DNA from: Tenrec ecaudatus
Lineage: Eukaryota > Chordata > Mammalia > Afrosoricida > Tenrecidae
NCBI RefSeq assembly: GCF_050624435.1
Contig: NC_134546.1
Coordinates: 79,525,700 to 79,589,699 of the forward strand
Direction: 5' to 3'
Length of the DNA: 64,000 nt
The notes under the pieces are model-generated. The model did no database searches, was not told the origin of the DNA, and saw only the letters and a program-made list of their open reading frames with translations. The position numbers and the translations under genes are program-made. Of the stretch, positions 35,496-46,860 are shown piece by piece. The number at the start of each line of letters is the position of its first letter. Positions within the stretch are counted from its first letter, which is position 1.

Positions 35496-35924
35496 ATGCT
35501 ATTGCTGTGTGTTCTCCTGTGCCTGGTGACAGTTCCCCAAGGTGAGAGATTCAGATATCTGACCTGGGTATATGGGGATGGTTGTGACTTCAAGTAACTG
35601 ACAGGGACCATCTGTTTTTGTTTGCAGGCATCCTGTCCCAGGTGCAGCTTCAGGAGACAGGTCCAGGACTAGTGAAGCTGTCCCTCACCTGCACTGTCTC
35701 TGGTGTCTCCATAATAAGTAGTGGTTTCTGCTGGCACTGTATTGGCCAGCATGCAGGGAAGGGGCTGCAGTAGATGGGAGAGATATGCTATCAGGTAGTA
35801 CATATTATAACCCATCCTTCCAAAGCTGACTCTCCATCACCAAAGACACATCGAAGAATCAGTTCTTTCTGCAGCCGAGCTTCCTGACTGCTGAGAACAT
35901 GGCCATGTATCACTGTGCAAAGAA
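35496..35924 (+). pseudogene. IGHV: IGHV4-like pseudogene
   Basis: The leader exon 35496-35541 reads MLLLCVLLCLVTVPQG with a GTGAGA donor. The V exon from 35628 reads [16 protein letters not shown] and then [12 protein letters not shown]. Four codons corresponding to PSQT are missing in frame. FR2 is [13 protein letters not shown] followed by TAG where Trp is expected. A 1-base loss near CDR2 shifts the frame. FR3 in the shifted frame is SITKDTSKNQFFLQPSFLTAENMAMYHCAK, with the second Cys kept. Two or more lesions make it non-functional. Splice sites and RSS are good, so it died recently relative to the other relics. Confidence 0.9.
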
Positions 35925-35963
35925 CACAGTGAAGGGAAGCCAGTGTAAGCCCAGACACAAACC
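35925..35963 (+). other. Canonical 23-spacer RSS
   Basis: Heptamer CACAGTG, 23-base spacer, nonamer ACACAAACC, all intact after a dead V exon. Confidence 0.9.
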
Positions 35964-36724
35964 TCCCCTGCAGGGGAGACAGTGGGCATCAGGGGACATG
36001 CGTTGTCCACAGAGCACACACACTCAACCCCAGTTAGGCACAGATGGATGACTGGGAGGATTTCCTGTTGGAATTAGGGCCTTTTTTCTTTGCTCTCAGC
36101 ATCACGAGAGACAATTTTGCCTTTTTTGTTTTTTCTCTTAATTTTCTCCTTGCTGCAAGATTGAAAGGAAGAGCTAGCACTCTCTGTTTGCAGTACTAAT
36201 ATTAAAAGTGACACTGACCTTCATAAGCATCCTATATGCCCCAATTTCCTTTGTGAGAAACAGACGATCATCCACACACTATCTGTGACTCAAAATCTGT
36301 TGACAACAAAATACAGGCATGTGCAGGTTCATGAGTGCAATGAATGATTTTAAATGCCTTGAGCTCATGGCTCTATTAAAGTGCATGGTCTGGTCTCTGG
36401 AGGTGTCTGTCTGCATTATTCCCTGGACACTGTGGGTAGTGGTTGACTCATGTTCTCTATGTCTGAGAAAATAATTGTGGGGACATCTGGGTCTAAATTT
36501 GTGACCTGTCCTTAGTGACGCCTGCTATCGATTGTCTCTGTTTATGCTGAAAATGGTTCCAGGCAAAGAGAGCCCCACACTGATAAGGGGTGAACTGGAA
36601 TGACCTCTCTGGTGGGCGGATTCATAAATAAGGTCATTCATAGGAGTCACAATGAAGGGAACACTCCTTGGAAGGACTTTTATTCCAAAAGATAGCAAAT
36701 GAGTCACAAGAGGAGGAAATTGCA

Positions 36725-36970
36725 GACTAATATGTCAGAATGCTCTTTATTCTTATTGAGAGCAGTGAGATTTCTCACATATTTGAACATGACATCCTGT
36801 TTGACAGAGCGTCACCAAAATAGGGAAGCACTCAGTCAGATGCACAGATAGAGTGGCTGCAAAAATGGTCTCAAACTTAAGAACAAGTGAGGGTTTTTCA
36901 GGACTTGGCAGTTATGTACAGAACCATTGTGAGTAAAGCTGACTCAAAAGCACCCAACAACATCTTTGAT
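36725..36970 (+). mobile_element. RTE 3' fragment
   Basis: Plus-strand RTE tail text with GTCAGAATGCTCTTTATTC and an ending AAAGCACCCAACAACATC. The preceding 36000-36720 shows no gene. Confidence 0.65.
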
Positions 36971-37207
36971 GGAGTGAAGTGCAGAAAATTGAGATCAATT
37001 TTGGTTGGTCAAGTGTAATAACCTAAAATTAACATAAATCATGCCATTTTAAAATTAAAAATTGTTAAAATTATTTAACACTTAAAGCACAATAAATATA
37101 TCATTTCTAATTAAGTCACAACTACATGCTTTGCAAATAATTAGGAACTCAAAGTGCAGTACATAAGTAATAAATATTATAAAGAAATAAATATTATATA
37201 AAAGTTC

Positions 37208-37345
37208 ACTCTCCCTGGTGGCATAGAGGATTTCACGTTGGGATGCTAAGTGCAAAGTCAGCAGATAAAATGCACCAGATATCCTGAGGGAGACAGATGA
37301 GGCTCTCCAGAGTTTTACAAGGATAGCAAATTATATAATCCAAAT
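37208..37345 (+). repeat. AfroSINE-like SINE, diverged
   Basis: Starts TCCCTGGTGGCATAGAGG, the typical AfroSINE head, followed by a diverged body. SINE tails of the same kind lie at about 38140-38225 and 38790-38860. Confidence 0.6.
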
Positions 37346-37739
37346 CCAAATGAGGGAAGAGTGTCAGAGCTTCAACTGTGAGACTCTGACCTGCAGAAGG
37401 CTGTGGATGACAGAGGAAGTTCAAACACATTTGCAGGATCTTCACAGGGAACACACCTCCAGTGATTGCCCTTTCATCATGACTGAGGGGTGCAACAAGC
37501 TGGCGGTCAGAGAGAGTATTGAAGAGATGACTATAGAAGGTTAAAATGACTCATCTGAATTTGATGGTTAAAATCTTGTCATTTGATCTCCCCTTTGATA
37601 TACTTTGTGATTAATCTGGGTTTTTATATTTTCTGGTTTTGTTTTATATACTTGGGTTTTATTTCTGCTGTGTTCAGTCATTGTTGGTAGCATTTTTTAC
37701 TCTCTTACTATCTTTTTCTGTTTTTCAAGTTATGTAGTG

Positions 37740-37965
37740 TAGAATGGGTGAATGTACAGAGACAATAATTAGAATAAGGGTTCCTGGGGGCTTCAGCAAG
37801 AGAGGTGGGGAGAAAAGGGAAGTTAATAGAAAGGAGTTCAACAAGGAAGAACATCTTTTCGAACTGATGGTCGTAGTGATTGTAAACACTGCTTCCACGA
37901 TTGAACTATAGAATGGTATGATGTTTGGATTAGACCTTAATAAAAGGATTTTTTAAAAGAAATAA
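37740..37965 (+). repeat. Dispersed repeat, copy 1 (old L1-like 3' end)
   Basis: It shares order and text with 39220-39450 (GAATGG...ACAGAGA..., AGGAGTTCAA, TTAATAAAA end). The layout resembles a diverged version of the L1 3' terminus, including a final AATAAAA. The family is not certain. Confidence 0.5.
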
Positions 37966-38902
37966 AGTATTAAAATATATTAGTTACAGGACAAATGTAA
38001 AACATTTTTATTTTGAATACTGTTAAAATTATTTTAATAAAATAATAGTACCCATTAAATAATAAATCTAGCATTGATATAGTTATCTAATATATATCTC
38101 ATTTAAATTTTTGCCAATTTCTCAGTTAAAAATTTTTACAGTGCCTAAAACCCTAAGGAGCAGTTCTACTCTGCTCTAAATGGTCACTGTGAGTCAGAAT
38201 TCACTTGGTGCCAGTGGGATATAGTTATTGACCTTCCAATAGCTAGTTTGTTTTCTGTGTATTCTGTATTTTGTTTAATCATATTTAAAAATATTGTCAG
38301 GAATTGTTCTTTTTCCCCCATTATTTTGGTTTCCATAGAATTTCCTATATTGTATTTTTAGATTAATGATGCCATATTTTCTGTGGCATTATTTATGGTA
38401 TTATAATACCTTTACTAACATTTTGATGGTTTTCCATTTAAATATATTTTTCTAGTGTGCTTCAATTGACAAGGTAGCTTGATAAAAATAACCATATTCT
38501 TCCTTTCATTTGTATTTTTCCCTTCTTTTGTAGTGTAAGGACATCTTAACCGTGTATTTCTGTTAAAACAATGTTCGAGGTCACCAGCAAAGGGACAGCT
38601 TACACACAGGCATTGTACACAACAGCAGCTTGCTCACACAGGGAAGAGACAGAGTCGGCTCATCATCAGGAGTGGACACCAGTCTCCACAGGAAGCAGTC
38701 TCACTCTGCAGCCAGGGCAGGGATGGAGGTTTGCAAGAATCCCTTGTTTGTGCTGCAGTTGAAGAAGAGTGTTCCCTCCTCACCAGCAGAGATAATGAAC
38801 TAGGGTTGTGCTATGAGGTGGAATCTACTGCAAGGCAGTGAGTTGATTTTGTTGTTGTTGCTTTGTGTATTCCATGTAATGTGTATAACAATCAGTTTGG
38901 GG

Positions 38903-38946
38903 AATGTTAGCATGTGTTCAGAAGAATGTTAGCATGTGTTCAGAAG
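38903..38946 (+). repeat. 22-bp tandem duplication
   Basis: Two adjacent exact copies of a 22-base unit beginning AATGTTAGCATG. Confidence 0.9.
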
Positions 38947-39219
38947 TACGTTGTAGGATGCTAGCGACTAAAGAGTGTTTTTGGATCCAGAAGCCTTTGG
39001 AAAGGCAGTCAGACAGCAAGGCCACATTCCAGTAGCCAGACTGACACATTTGGTCCCAAGCACATCTCGGTCTATGATGGACTCTGGGGAAAGACAGCAA
39101 ACTGCACTTGGACTGCCTGCTTCTTCAGTTTCCAATTCCTATTTGCGTTTATCTCAGGTGTATTTTGTCGTTGTGGGTAACATTCTTGATTTTTTGTTCT
39201 TTTTCTGTTTTACATTAGA

Positions 39220-39450
39220 TGAAACCCAGAATGGATAAACATACAGAGATAGCAAAGCGAATAAGGGATGCTGGGGCCTACAGTGGGGGATGGGATAAAA
39301 GGGAGCTGATGCCAAGGAGTTCAAGAAGGAAGAGGGTGTTTTGAAAATAATTTGGCAGCAAATTTACAAATATTCCTTGATGCACTTGAACAATGAATTG
39401 ATATGTTTATTAGCTTCAAATAAAATGGTTTTGGGCGTAAAATGAGAAAA
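39220..39450 (+). repeat. Dispersed repeat, copy 2 (old L1-like 3' end)
   Basis: Paralogue of 37740-37965 ending in AAATAAAATGGTTTT. It shares the clause order AGCTGATGCCAAGGAGTTCAA...TTACAAAT with the young L1 tails, suggesting an ancestral L1 3' end. Confidence 0.5.
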
Positions 39451-39818
39451 TAAATAAAATATTAAAGACTTTTCCATTGCTAATAATATTATAAATTCAA
39501 ATTTCTGCTTATATCATAATCTCTTTTCTGGTTCAATATTTTAGCTAGTTTTTTGAAGTACTGTTGTAAAATCAAGACTTTCCATCAGTTTCTGATTATG
39601 TGTGAAAAAATTATCTTTCACTCTTTAACTTATTTTTCTCATGGTACATGTATAGGCAACAAAATATTTTCAACATTCTTCTGCATTATTCAGTGACATT
39701 AGATTATCATTGTGTTTAAAAATTGCCAACAGCTATAAAATTTCCTATCACACACATCACAGAAACCCATGAAAAAGAATTCTGAATCGATAATTTCCTC
39801 TATAACATGGAATAAATA

Positions 39819-41922
39819 GATGAACATGTCTGATCAGAGCATATGGGAGCAAATAAAGGGGGAACAAGAGAAAGTGGAGCACATCCTGGCACACCGATCC
39901 TTGAGGACAATACTCCCACTCAGAGCAGACAATCCACAGAGAAGAATATAGGGCCAGCCCCACTATGAGACATGACATCCCTCGCTGACTCATAGCCCTA
40001 CATAGGACAACACTGAAGACATAGTGTGGGAATTTGAGGCCAAACTCAAAGGGCATGCAACAGAACACCAAGGGGAACAGAGGAATGAAGTCCCCATGGA
40101 ATACCAAAACTAGACTTTGGGGCCAGGGCGTGGCAACCCATCAGATTCCACCAGAAAACACTCTTAAAGGCCAACAAAGAGTCCTTGAGCTAACTACAGG
40201 TTCTTCTTTGTTCTTGTAGTTGTTTTGTTTTCTTTTGTTGCTTTGTTTTCTCTGGCTTGTTTTTGTGCATGTTATTATCTCCGCAAGTTTGTCTAAATAA
40301 GATAGGATGGATAAAAAAATCTGGAGGAGAAAACAACAGGACCAACAGTTCCTGGGGGATATGAGAGAGGGTGAGTTGGGGTGGAAAGGAAGTGTTGTTA
40401 ACAAACCCAGGCACAAGGGAACAACAAGTGATCCAAATTGGTAGTGAGGAGGGTGTAAAAGGCCTGGTAGAGCGTGATCAAGGGTAATGTAACCGAGAGA
40501 AATTACTGAAAACCAAATAAAAGCTGAGCATGATAGTGGGACAAGAGGATATTAAAGGAAATAGAGCAAAGAACTGGGAGGCAAATGGTCATTTATAGAG
40601 GTCTAAATAAAGGCATGTACATATGTAAATATATTTATATGTGAGGATGGGGAAATACATATATGTGCATATATTTATAGGTTTAGTATTAAGTAGCAGA
40701 TGGACATTGGGCCTCCACACAAGTACTCCCTCAATGCAATAATACTTTGTTCGATTAAACTCGCATTCCATGATGCTCACCTTCCCAACACAATCACTGA
40801 AGACAAAGCAGTTGCATAAGAAAATATGGTGAAGAAAGCTGATGGATCCCGGCTATCAAAAGATCTAGCATGTAGGGTCTTAAAGACTTGAAGGTAAACA
40901 GGCGGTCATCTAGCTGAAAAGCAACAAAGTCCTCATGGAAGAAGCACAACAGGCCATGTGAAAGGGAGGTGTCAAAGGTATCAGGTATCAGGCATCAAAG
41001 AACAAAATCATACCATTGTGTGCTCACCTCCCCAATACGATCGCTGAAGACAAATGGGTGCATAAGCAAAAGTGGTGAAGAAAGCTTATGGTGCCTGGCT
41101 ATCAAAAGATATAGCGTGTGGGGTCTTAAAGGCTTTAAGGTAAACAAGTGGCCATCTAGCTCAGAAGCAACATGCCCACATGGAAGAAACACATCAGCCT
41201 GTGAGATCACGAGGTGTCAAAGGGATCAGGTACCAGGCATCAAAGAACAAAAAAAAAAAAATCATATCATTGTAAATAAGGGGGACTGCAGACTGGGGAC
41301 ACAAAGCCTCTCGGTAAGCCACTAGACATCCCCTTACAGAAGGGGCGGGGAGAGGAGATGAGCCAGTCAGGCTTCAGTGTAGCAATGATGAAACATACAA
41401 CTTTCCTCTAGTTCCTAAGTGCTTCCTTCCCCCATCCCACTGTCATGATGATCCCAGTTCTACCTTACAAATCTGACTAGACCAGAGGAGGTACACTGGT
41501 ACAGATAGGAACTCATAACACAGGGAACCCAGGATGGATGATCCCTTCAGGATCAGTGGTGTGAGTGGTGATACGGAGAAAGTGGAGGAATGGTAGGGTG
41601 GAAAGGAGGAACCGATTACAAGGATCTACATATAACCTCCTCATTGGGGGATGGACAATAGAAAAGTGGGTGAAGGGAGAAATAGGACAGTGTAAGATAT
41701 GACAAAATAATAATAATTTATAAATTATCAAGGGTTCATGAAGAAGGGGAAGTGGGGAGGCAGGAGAAAAAGTGAGGAGCTGATATCAAGGGCTCAGGTA
41801 GAAAGCAAATGGTTTGAGAAGGATGATGGCAACAAATGTACAAATGTGCTTGACAGAATATATGTATGTATAAATTATGATGAGTTGCATAAGCCCCCAA
41901 TAAAATGGTTTTATAAAAAAAA
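39819..41922 (+). mobile_element. 5'-truncated L1 with 14-bp target duplication
   Basis: It is flanked by the exact repeat ACATGGAATAAATA at 39805-39818 and 41923-41936. It starts at a point equivalent to about 58262 of the complete L1 and runs to AATAAAATGG plus poly-A. It contains two tandem copies of the roughly 200-bp UTR module (about 40790-41005 and 41030-41270). No ORF2 sequence is included. Confidence 0.9.
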
Positions 41923-42019
41923 ACATGGAATAAATAACACTGCCACTTTCTTGCTTCAATTATTTTGAATAGAAGTGTGCGTGCTTTAAATCTTTTCTCT
42001 TCCTGTGTAAAGAATGGAG

Positions 42020-42540
42020 GCTAAACTCTTGTGTTAGTCTGGGTACTTTAGAGAAAGAAATCCACAGCAACTCATGTATAAGAGAGTTTTATATAAAGGT
42101 TAAGTGCACATCAAGAAAACATCTCAACGCAGTGCTGTCCAAACCCCAAAGTCCAACATTAACCCACATGCACAACACCAGTCCACAAAGACCTCTTCTA
42201 TCTCACAAAGTAGACACAATGATGCTAACTGCAGGAGGAAACCTGAGTCAGTGAATGGGTAAACATCTTATTGCTGGCAGGGGTCTCTAAATGGCTGCTC
42301 TAGCACCCATGGCTGCATCTGGGTAGGTCCATGTGATTTCTCCTTGGGAATGTCTTGCAGGAAGTTAGTCTTGAAAGCTGAAGCAGGGAACTGCTAAGGC
42401 AGCTGCACCCTGGTCCGACCATCAGAAAGAAATAAACCTGAGAACTAGAAAGGTGAGGCTCACTGAGCCATTTATCCCTCCACCCTTCAATTAACCCCAC
42501 ATGTGTTTATCGGCCAGGTTGGCACAATAAACTACCTCAA
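42020..42540. repeat. Unidentified interspersed-repeat-like block
   Basis: The block runs from GTGTTAGTCTGGGTACTTTAG to TTGGCACAATAAACTACC. It looks like a non-autonomous element (defined edges, no coding frame). There is only one copy in the window and I cannot name the family. Confidence 0.35.
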
Positions 42541-42719
42541 CTCTGTGCAATAACGTTATTCTCTTTCAGGCAGATTTCCTTCTTAATCAGTATTTTATTG
42601 TGGAATATATTTCAATATAATATCTATATAAATATCTATATCTATAGATTATAATTCCTCCTGCTGTATTCAATCCAGATTGTTTGCAAGATGTAGCACT
42701 CTCTACCTCCAAAGCTGTT

Positions 42720-42758
42720 CACAGTGAGGGACGGTCAGTGTGAGTCCAGCAGAAAACT
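42720..42758 (+). other. Stand-alone RSS with perfect heptamer
   Basis: CACAGTG, 23-base spacer of the usual V type, and a poor nonamer CAGAAAACT. No readable V exon lies upstream. The counterpart at 793-829 is more decayed. It is probably the end of a V segment whose exon has eroded. Confidence 0.6.
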
Positions 42759-43142
42759 AATTTCAGGGAGAAAGCTGACCTGCAGGGGTGTTAAGGACCC
42801 ACCAGTTCTGGACCAAACAAAGAAAGAAGTGAGGACAGGAGCCTGGGTAAGGACTTCAGTGTCTGGTCAGCGAGAACTGCTGTGCTGACCACTATGGTAG
42901 CTCTACTGCCTCAAACATGGTGAGGATAGAGATTGTCTTTAATTTCAATAGATGGGGATGGACATAAATTTATATTGAACATAAAATCTGCACAGATATG
43001 CATATGATTGGTAGAGTGAAGAGCTGAGAGAGAGGACTGTGTTCTCCCAAGGACTCCACCAGCATCACTTTTCAAGCCTGAGGAACAGAGCTACAGGCTC
43101 CATTCAGGCCTTTCCACCTTTGCATACAAGTGCACCTCCCAC

Positions 43143-43150
43143 ATGCAAAT
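43143..43150 (+). promoter_or_regulatory. VH octamer of clan II gene
   Basis: Perfect ATGCAAAT about 95 bp upstream of the first leader ATG at 43244. Confidence 0.82.
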
Positions 43151-43243
43151 ACCAGTCCCATGAAATCACAGCATGCATGTACTTAAATTCCTATTCCTTC
43201 TCACCCTGGAGAGCATTTTCTAGGTGACACAAATCTTATCCAC

Positions 43244-43685
43244 ATGAACATGAATTGTGTGTGGGTTTTCCTCTTTCTGGTGGCGACTCTGGGAGGTGAG
43301 TGCTTCAGGGATTCAATCATACATGAAGTCTGGGAGGCAGCATCTGAGCACATGACTCACTGTGTTTCTCTTCATCCCCAGGTGTCCTGGCCCAGGTACA
43401 GCTACAAGAGTCAGGCCCTGGACTGGTGAAGCCCTGACAGACCCTGTCTCTTACCTGTGCTTTCTCTGGATTTTCTTTAACCAGTTATGGTGTGCACTGG
43501 AACTGCCAGGCCCAAGGAAAGAGACTAGAGTGGGTTGGTGGAATATGGGGTGATAGAAGCACATACTATAATCCAGCTCACCAGTCCCGAGTCACTGTCA
43601 CCAGGGACACATCCAAGAGCCAAGTTTATTTAAAACTGAGCTCTGTGAATCCTGAGGACACAGCCGTGTATTACTGTGCAAGATA
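43244..43685 (+). pseudogene. IGHV: IGHV clan II (IGHV2/4-like) pseudogene with a single stop, duplicon B
   Basis: The leader exon 43244-43295 reads MNMNCVWVFLFLVATLG with a GTGAGTGC donor. The V exon 43382-43685 reads [14 protein letters not shown], then TGA (43435-43437) in place of a Ser codon. It then stays in frame: [61 protein letters not shown]. Both conserved Cys and the CDR1/CDR2 anchors are present, but the FR2 Arg of WVRQ-type motifs is Cys (WNCQAQ). Octamer, splice sites and RSS are intact. It is a single-lesion pseudogene and the best kept of the clan II segments here. A functional allele or a sequencing error is possible. Confidence 0.93.
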
Positions 43686-43724
43686 CACAGTGATGGGAAG
43701 TCAGTGTGAGCCCAGACACAAACC
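43686..43724 (+). other. Canonical 23-spacer RSS
   Basis: CACAGTG, 23-base spacer 43693-43715, nonamer ACACAAACC at 43716-43724. Confidence 0.93.
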
Positions 43725-44329
43725 TTCGTACATCAGGTCATGGTTTCAGCAGATGTGAAAGAGACAAGTCAGTGATGTTTTCCTCTCAGAAACTGTGGTT
43801 TCCCCACCTTTTCAGCACCTCTCTAGGGACCACCAAGCACAGACTCTAGGGAACCTTCATGTATCTGAACCTACCTTCTTTTCAGTGGAATGGGCTTTCT
43901 CTGTTTCATCATTTCTCCAAAGGCAGACTTCAAAGTAATAGGTATCAATGAAATCTCAGTTTACAATTCAGGGTACTAACTAGTACTGTTTTTTGTCAAG
44001 GTTAGAAATAATAAAAAAAAAACACAAAAAAACCAACCCAAACTCACTACCATCCAGTTGATAACAATTGAAACCCTGTGGGTTTCTGAGATTTTATCTG
44101 CTTTTGGGAGTAGAAAGCCATCTTTCTTCTTTGGAGTGGGCACTGGCATGCAGATCTCAGCCCAAAACATAACCACTATGTCACCAATCTCATTATAAAA
44201 ATATTAATGCAGGAAAAATTATCATTTTTCTCCAAGCCATCAAATGGAGGTTCAATATTTCCATTCCAGTGAACACTCACAAGTGTACATTTATGTAACC
44301 TAGTATGACCTAAATAATATTAAACATGT

Positions 44330-45010
44330 TGAATTGTTAGGTAACGTTGAGCTGGCTTCAACTCCCAGAGATCCCATGTACAACAGGATGAAATATTGCC
44401 CGGAAGTGCACTCTGCTCACAATCATTCCTCTGTTTGGACTCATCGTTGCAGCCTTTTTGACAATCCGTCTCCTGGAAAGACTCTCTCTTTTGCATTGAC
44501 AGTCTAATTGACCAAGCACAAGACCATAATCCGGGTTGTGATGCTGCTAATGACACACTCAAATAAGGGAGATTAAGTCTTATTGAATCCTTGGTCCTGG
44601 TACATATTAGTCCTCAAAAAGACGTTGCTTTATAAATGTTTAAAGTGGACTTGGGCAGCAGATTTGTCCAGGGAAAGGCATCACTTGTCTATGGCTTCTG
44701 TGAATAGTGATTGGAGATCCAAGTGAGATGAAATCCTTGACAACTCAATCCTATCTCCATATTTCATGGCAATTTTTATTGGGCTCATGGTGACAATTTT
44801 GGTTTTCTTTCATTGAGCTGTAATCTGTAGTTAAGACACCAGTCCCTGGTCTGAATCAGTATGTTTTTCAAGGCATACTACCTTAGGGCATGTGGTATTA
44901 TGTTATCTGTATACTACAGGGTGTTAATAAGGCTTGCACCGATCTTATTTCCGTGCTCTTCCATGTTCAGGACAACTTTTTAGATTGTTTTCTTAGCAAA
45001 GCATGATGCA
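44330..45010 (-). mobile_element. Chimeric RTE at a deletion junction
   Basis: The left part (to about 44600) matches the duplicon A RTE at 2882-3150. The right part matches the second duplicon A RTE from about 7085. The RTE clauses in between are absent. It therefore joins pieces of two RTE copies that are about 4 kb apart in duplicon A. Confidence 0.7.
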
Positions 45011-45564
45011 CAAAAAACTACTGAAGTTTTCGATGATGCCATATTACTGTCATGCATGATTAGCATCCATTTAAGAAACAAATGAGAAATCACACCACAG
45101 ATTGCACCGAGTATACATGATAAAAATGATTCCTTGAAAGAGTTGAAAATTCTTCTAGGAAAATATAGCCAGATACTTATTAACCACCTATTCAAAGTAA
45201 AGATCTCAACACAAACAAACAAACCCCCTGTAAAACAAAGAAACAAGCAAACAATCAAAAAACAGAGAAGAATAAAAACCCTGTTTTGAATTACAGACAT
45301 TTTGGTGGGAGCATGCTTGTTCAAGTAGTCCGAGAAAGTGGCAATTTCTGGGTGGTCCAACAAAAGTCCATGCTGTACAGTCCCTCACTCAGCACTCTTT
45401 CCCCAGAAATTAAAGATAGAGGTGAGCTGTGTCCTCCATCCCCACTCACTGTGGAGGACAATTGAACCACTTCCTCTCCCGTTCCCTGAGAGAGTCCCCT
45501 CAGGAAGAGGGCAAACCTGGCTGAACATTGCATGCAAAAGGCTGTGATTTATTACATCCCTGCA

Positions 45565-45900
45565 TCTCTGTTGCTGTTGTTTGGGGTCAGTCTGTTTCCA
45601 CTCACAGAGACCATATGTACAACTAAAGAAATGCTGCCTGCTTGTGTGTCATCCTCTCAATTGTTCTTATATTTGATTCCACTGTTGCAGCCTCGATGTC
45701 AATCCATCTTGTTAAGGGTCTTCTTTTTCACTGCTCTTCTCCTGTAAAAGGAATGATGTCCTTCTTGAAGGACTGGTCTCTTCTGACAACATGTCCAACA
45801 TATGGGACATGAAGTCTTGCCAACCTCGTCTCTAAGGAGCATTCTGGTTGTACTGCTTCCAAGATAGCCCTGGAGTTTGTTAATGGGTAAGCCATGCATT
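45565..45900 (-). mobile_element. RTE fragment
   Basis: Minus-strand RTE tail (TGCTGTTGTTTGGGGTCAG...GTCAATCCATCTTGTTAAGG). It lies in the part of duplicon B (45220-49870) that has no counterpart in A. Region 45910-46845 shows no gene. Confidence 0.75.
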
Positions 45901-46860
45901 AGTTCCCTGTTTAAGAGGGAAGCTTTCCATTGACCTGGGGCCTTGCTGCGACATTCATCTGGGGTGAAGATAAAAGCTCCAGTCCCTCCACTGGGACAGA
46001 GATGGATACCAGGTGGGCAGTTTGATTGTCTCGGAAGTTCTTATATTCCTTCTTTCAAGACAATCATTTAGAAGGCACAATTTTTGTCATTCACTTCCAA
46101 CTCCGGCAACTACAGAAACCAACCTGAGACTGGGCCTCTGAACGGGGTTAGGGACTATCTTTAGTTTGTTATCAATCCTTTCTCTGAATAAGTTTGAACA
46201 TGCAACAGCTACAACGTTTGAACTTTCCGTAGCTACAACTAGTGCAAAGGGAATACTATCAAATCCATTTACACATGACCAGCAAAGTAGACAGACACGG
46301 GATGGATATTTTCCAGATTAGAGCTCCTCATGAGGGAGTTCAGAAGAATGATGTTAAGCTGTTTTAAACAATTATAGGAATGTTTCCCAAAAAAGTTACA
46401 TAAAAACAAAAAATCGCAATAGAAGAAAAATTTTTAAAATATCTAACAAAACCGATAAAATTTAGGAATAATTCAACAACTCCAAAACAACTCCAAAAGA
46501 GAAACACTAATATAGTTGAAATAAATAAGTCTGAAAGATAAAAGTTGTAAAATTGAAACAATGGAAACCTGGATCAATGAACTTAGACAAATCTCTCGAC
46601 ACTAAATTAAAAGAAATATTTATTTTTAAGAACCCTAATATATGAATTTTGTGGGACACTTTTAAACGGAACCATTTATATTGATGAACACCTTTGAAGA
46701 GAATGGAGAATAAAAAAGACTGCAAAGGATATATCGTAGGGGAAAATGATTTTTTAAAAAGAAAATAAATCTGTTTGAGAACTCAGGTGCATGTGGTATT
46801 TTCTATGGCCTCATAAAGTCCACAGGAGAGCTGGGAAACGAGAATCTAAACAATACTAGA

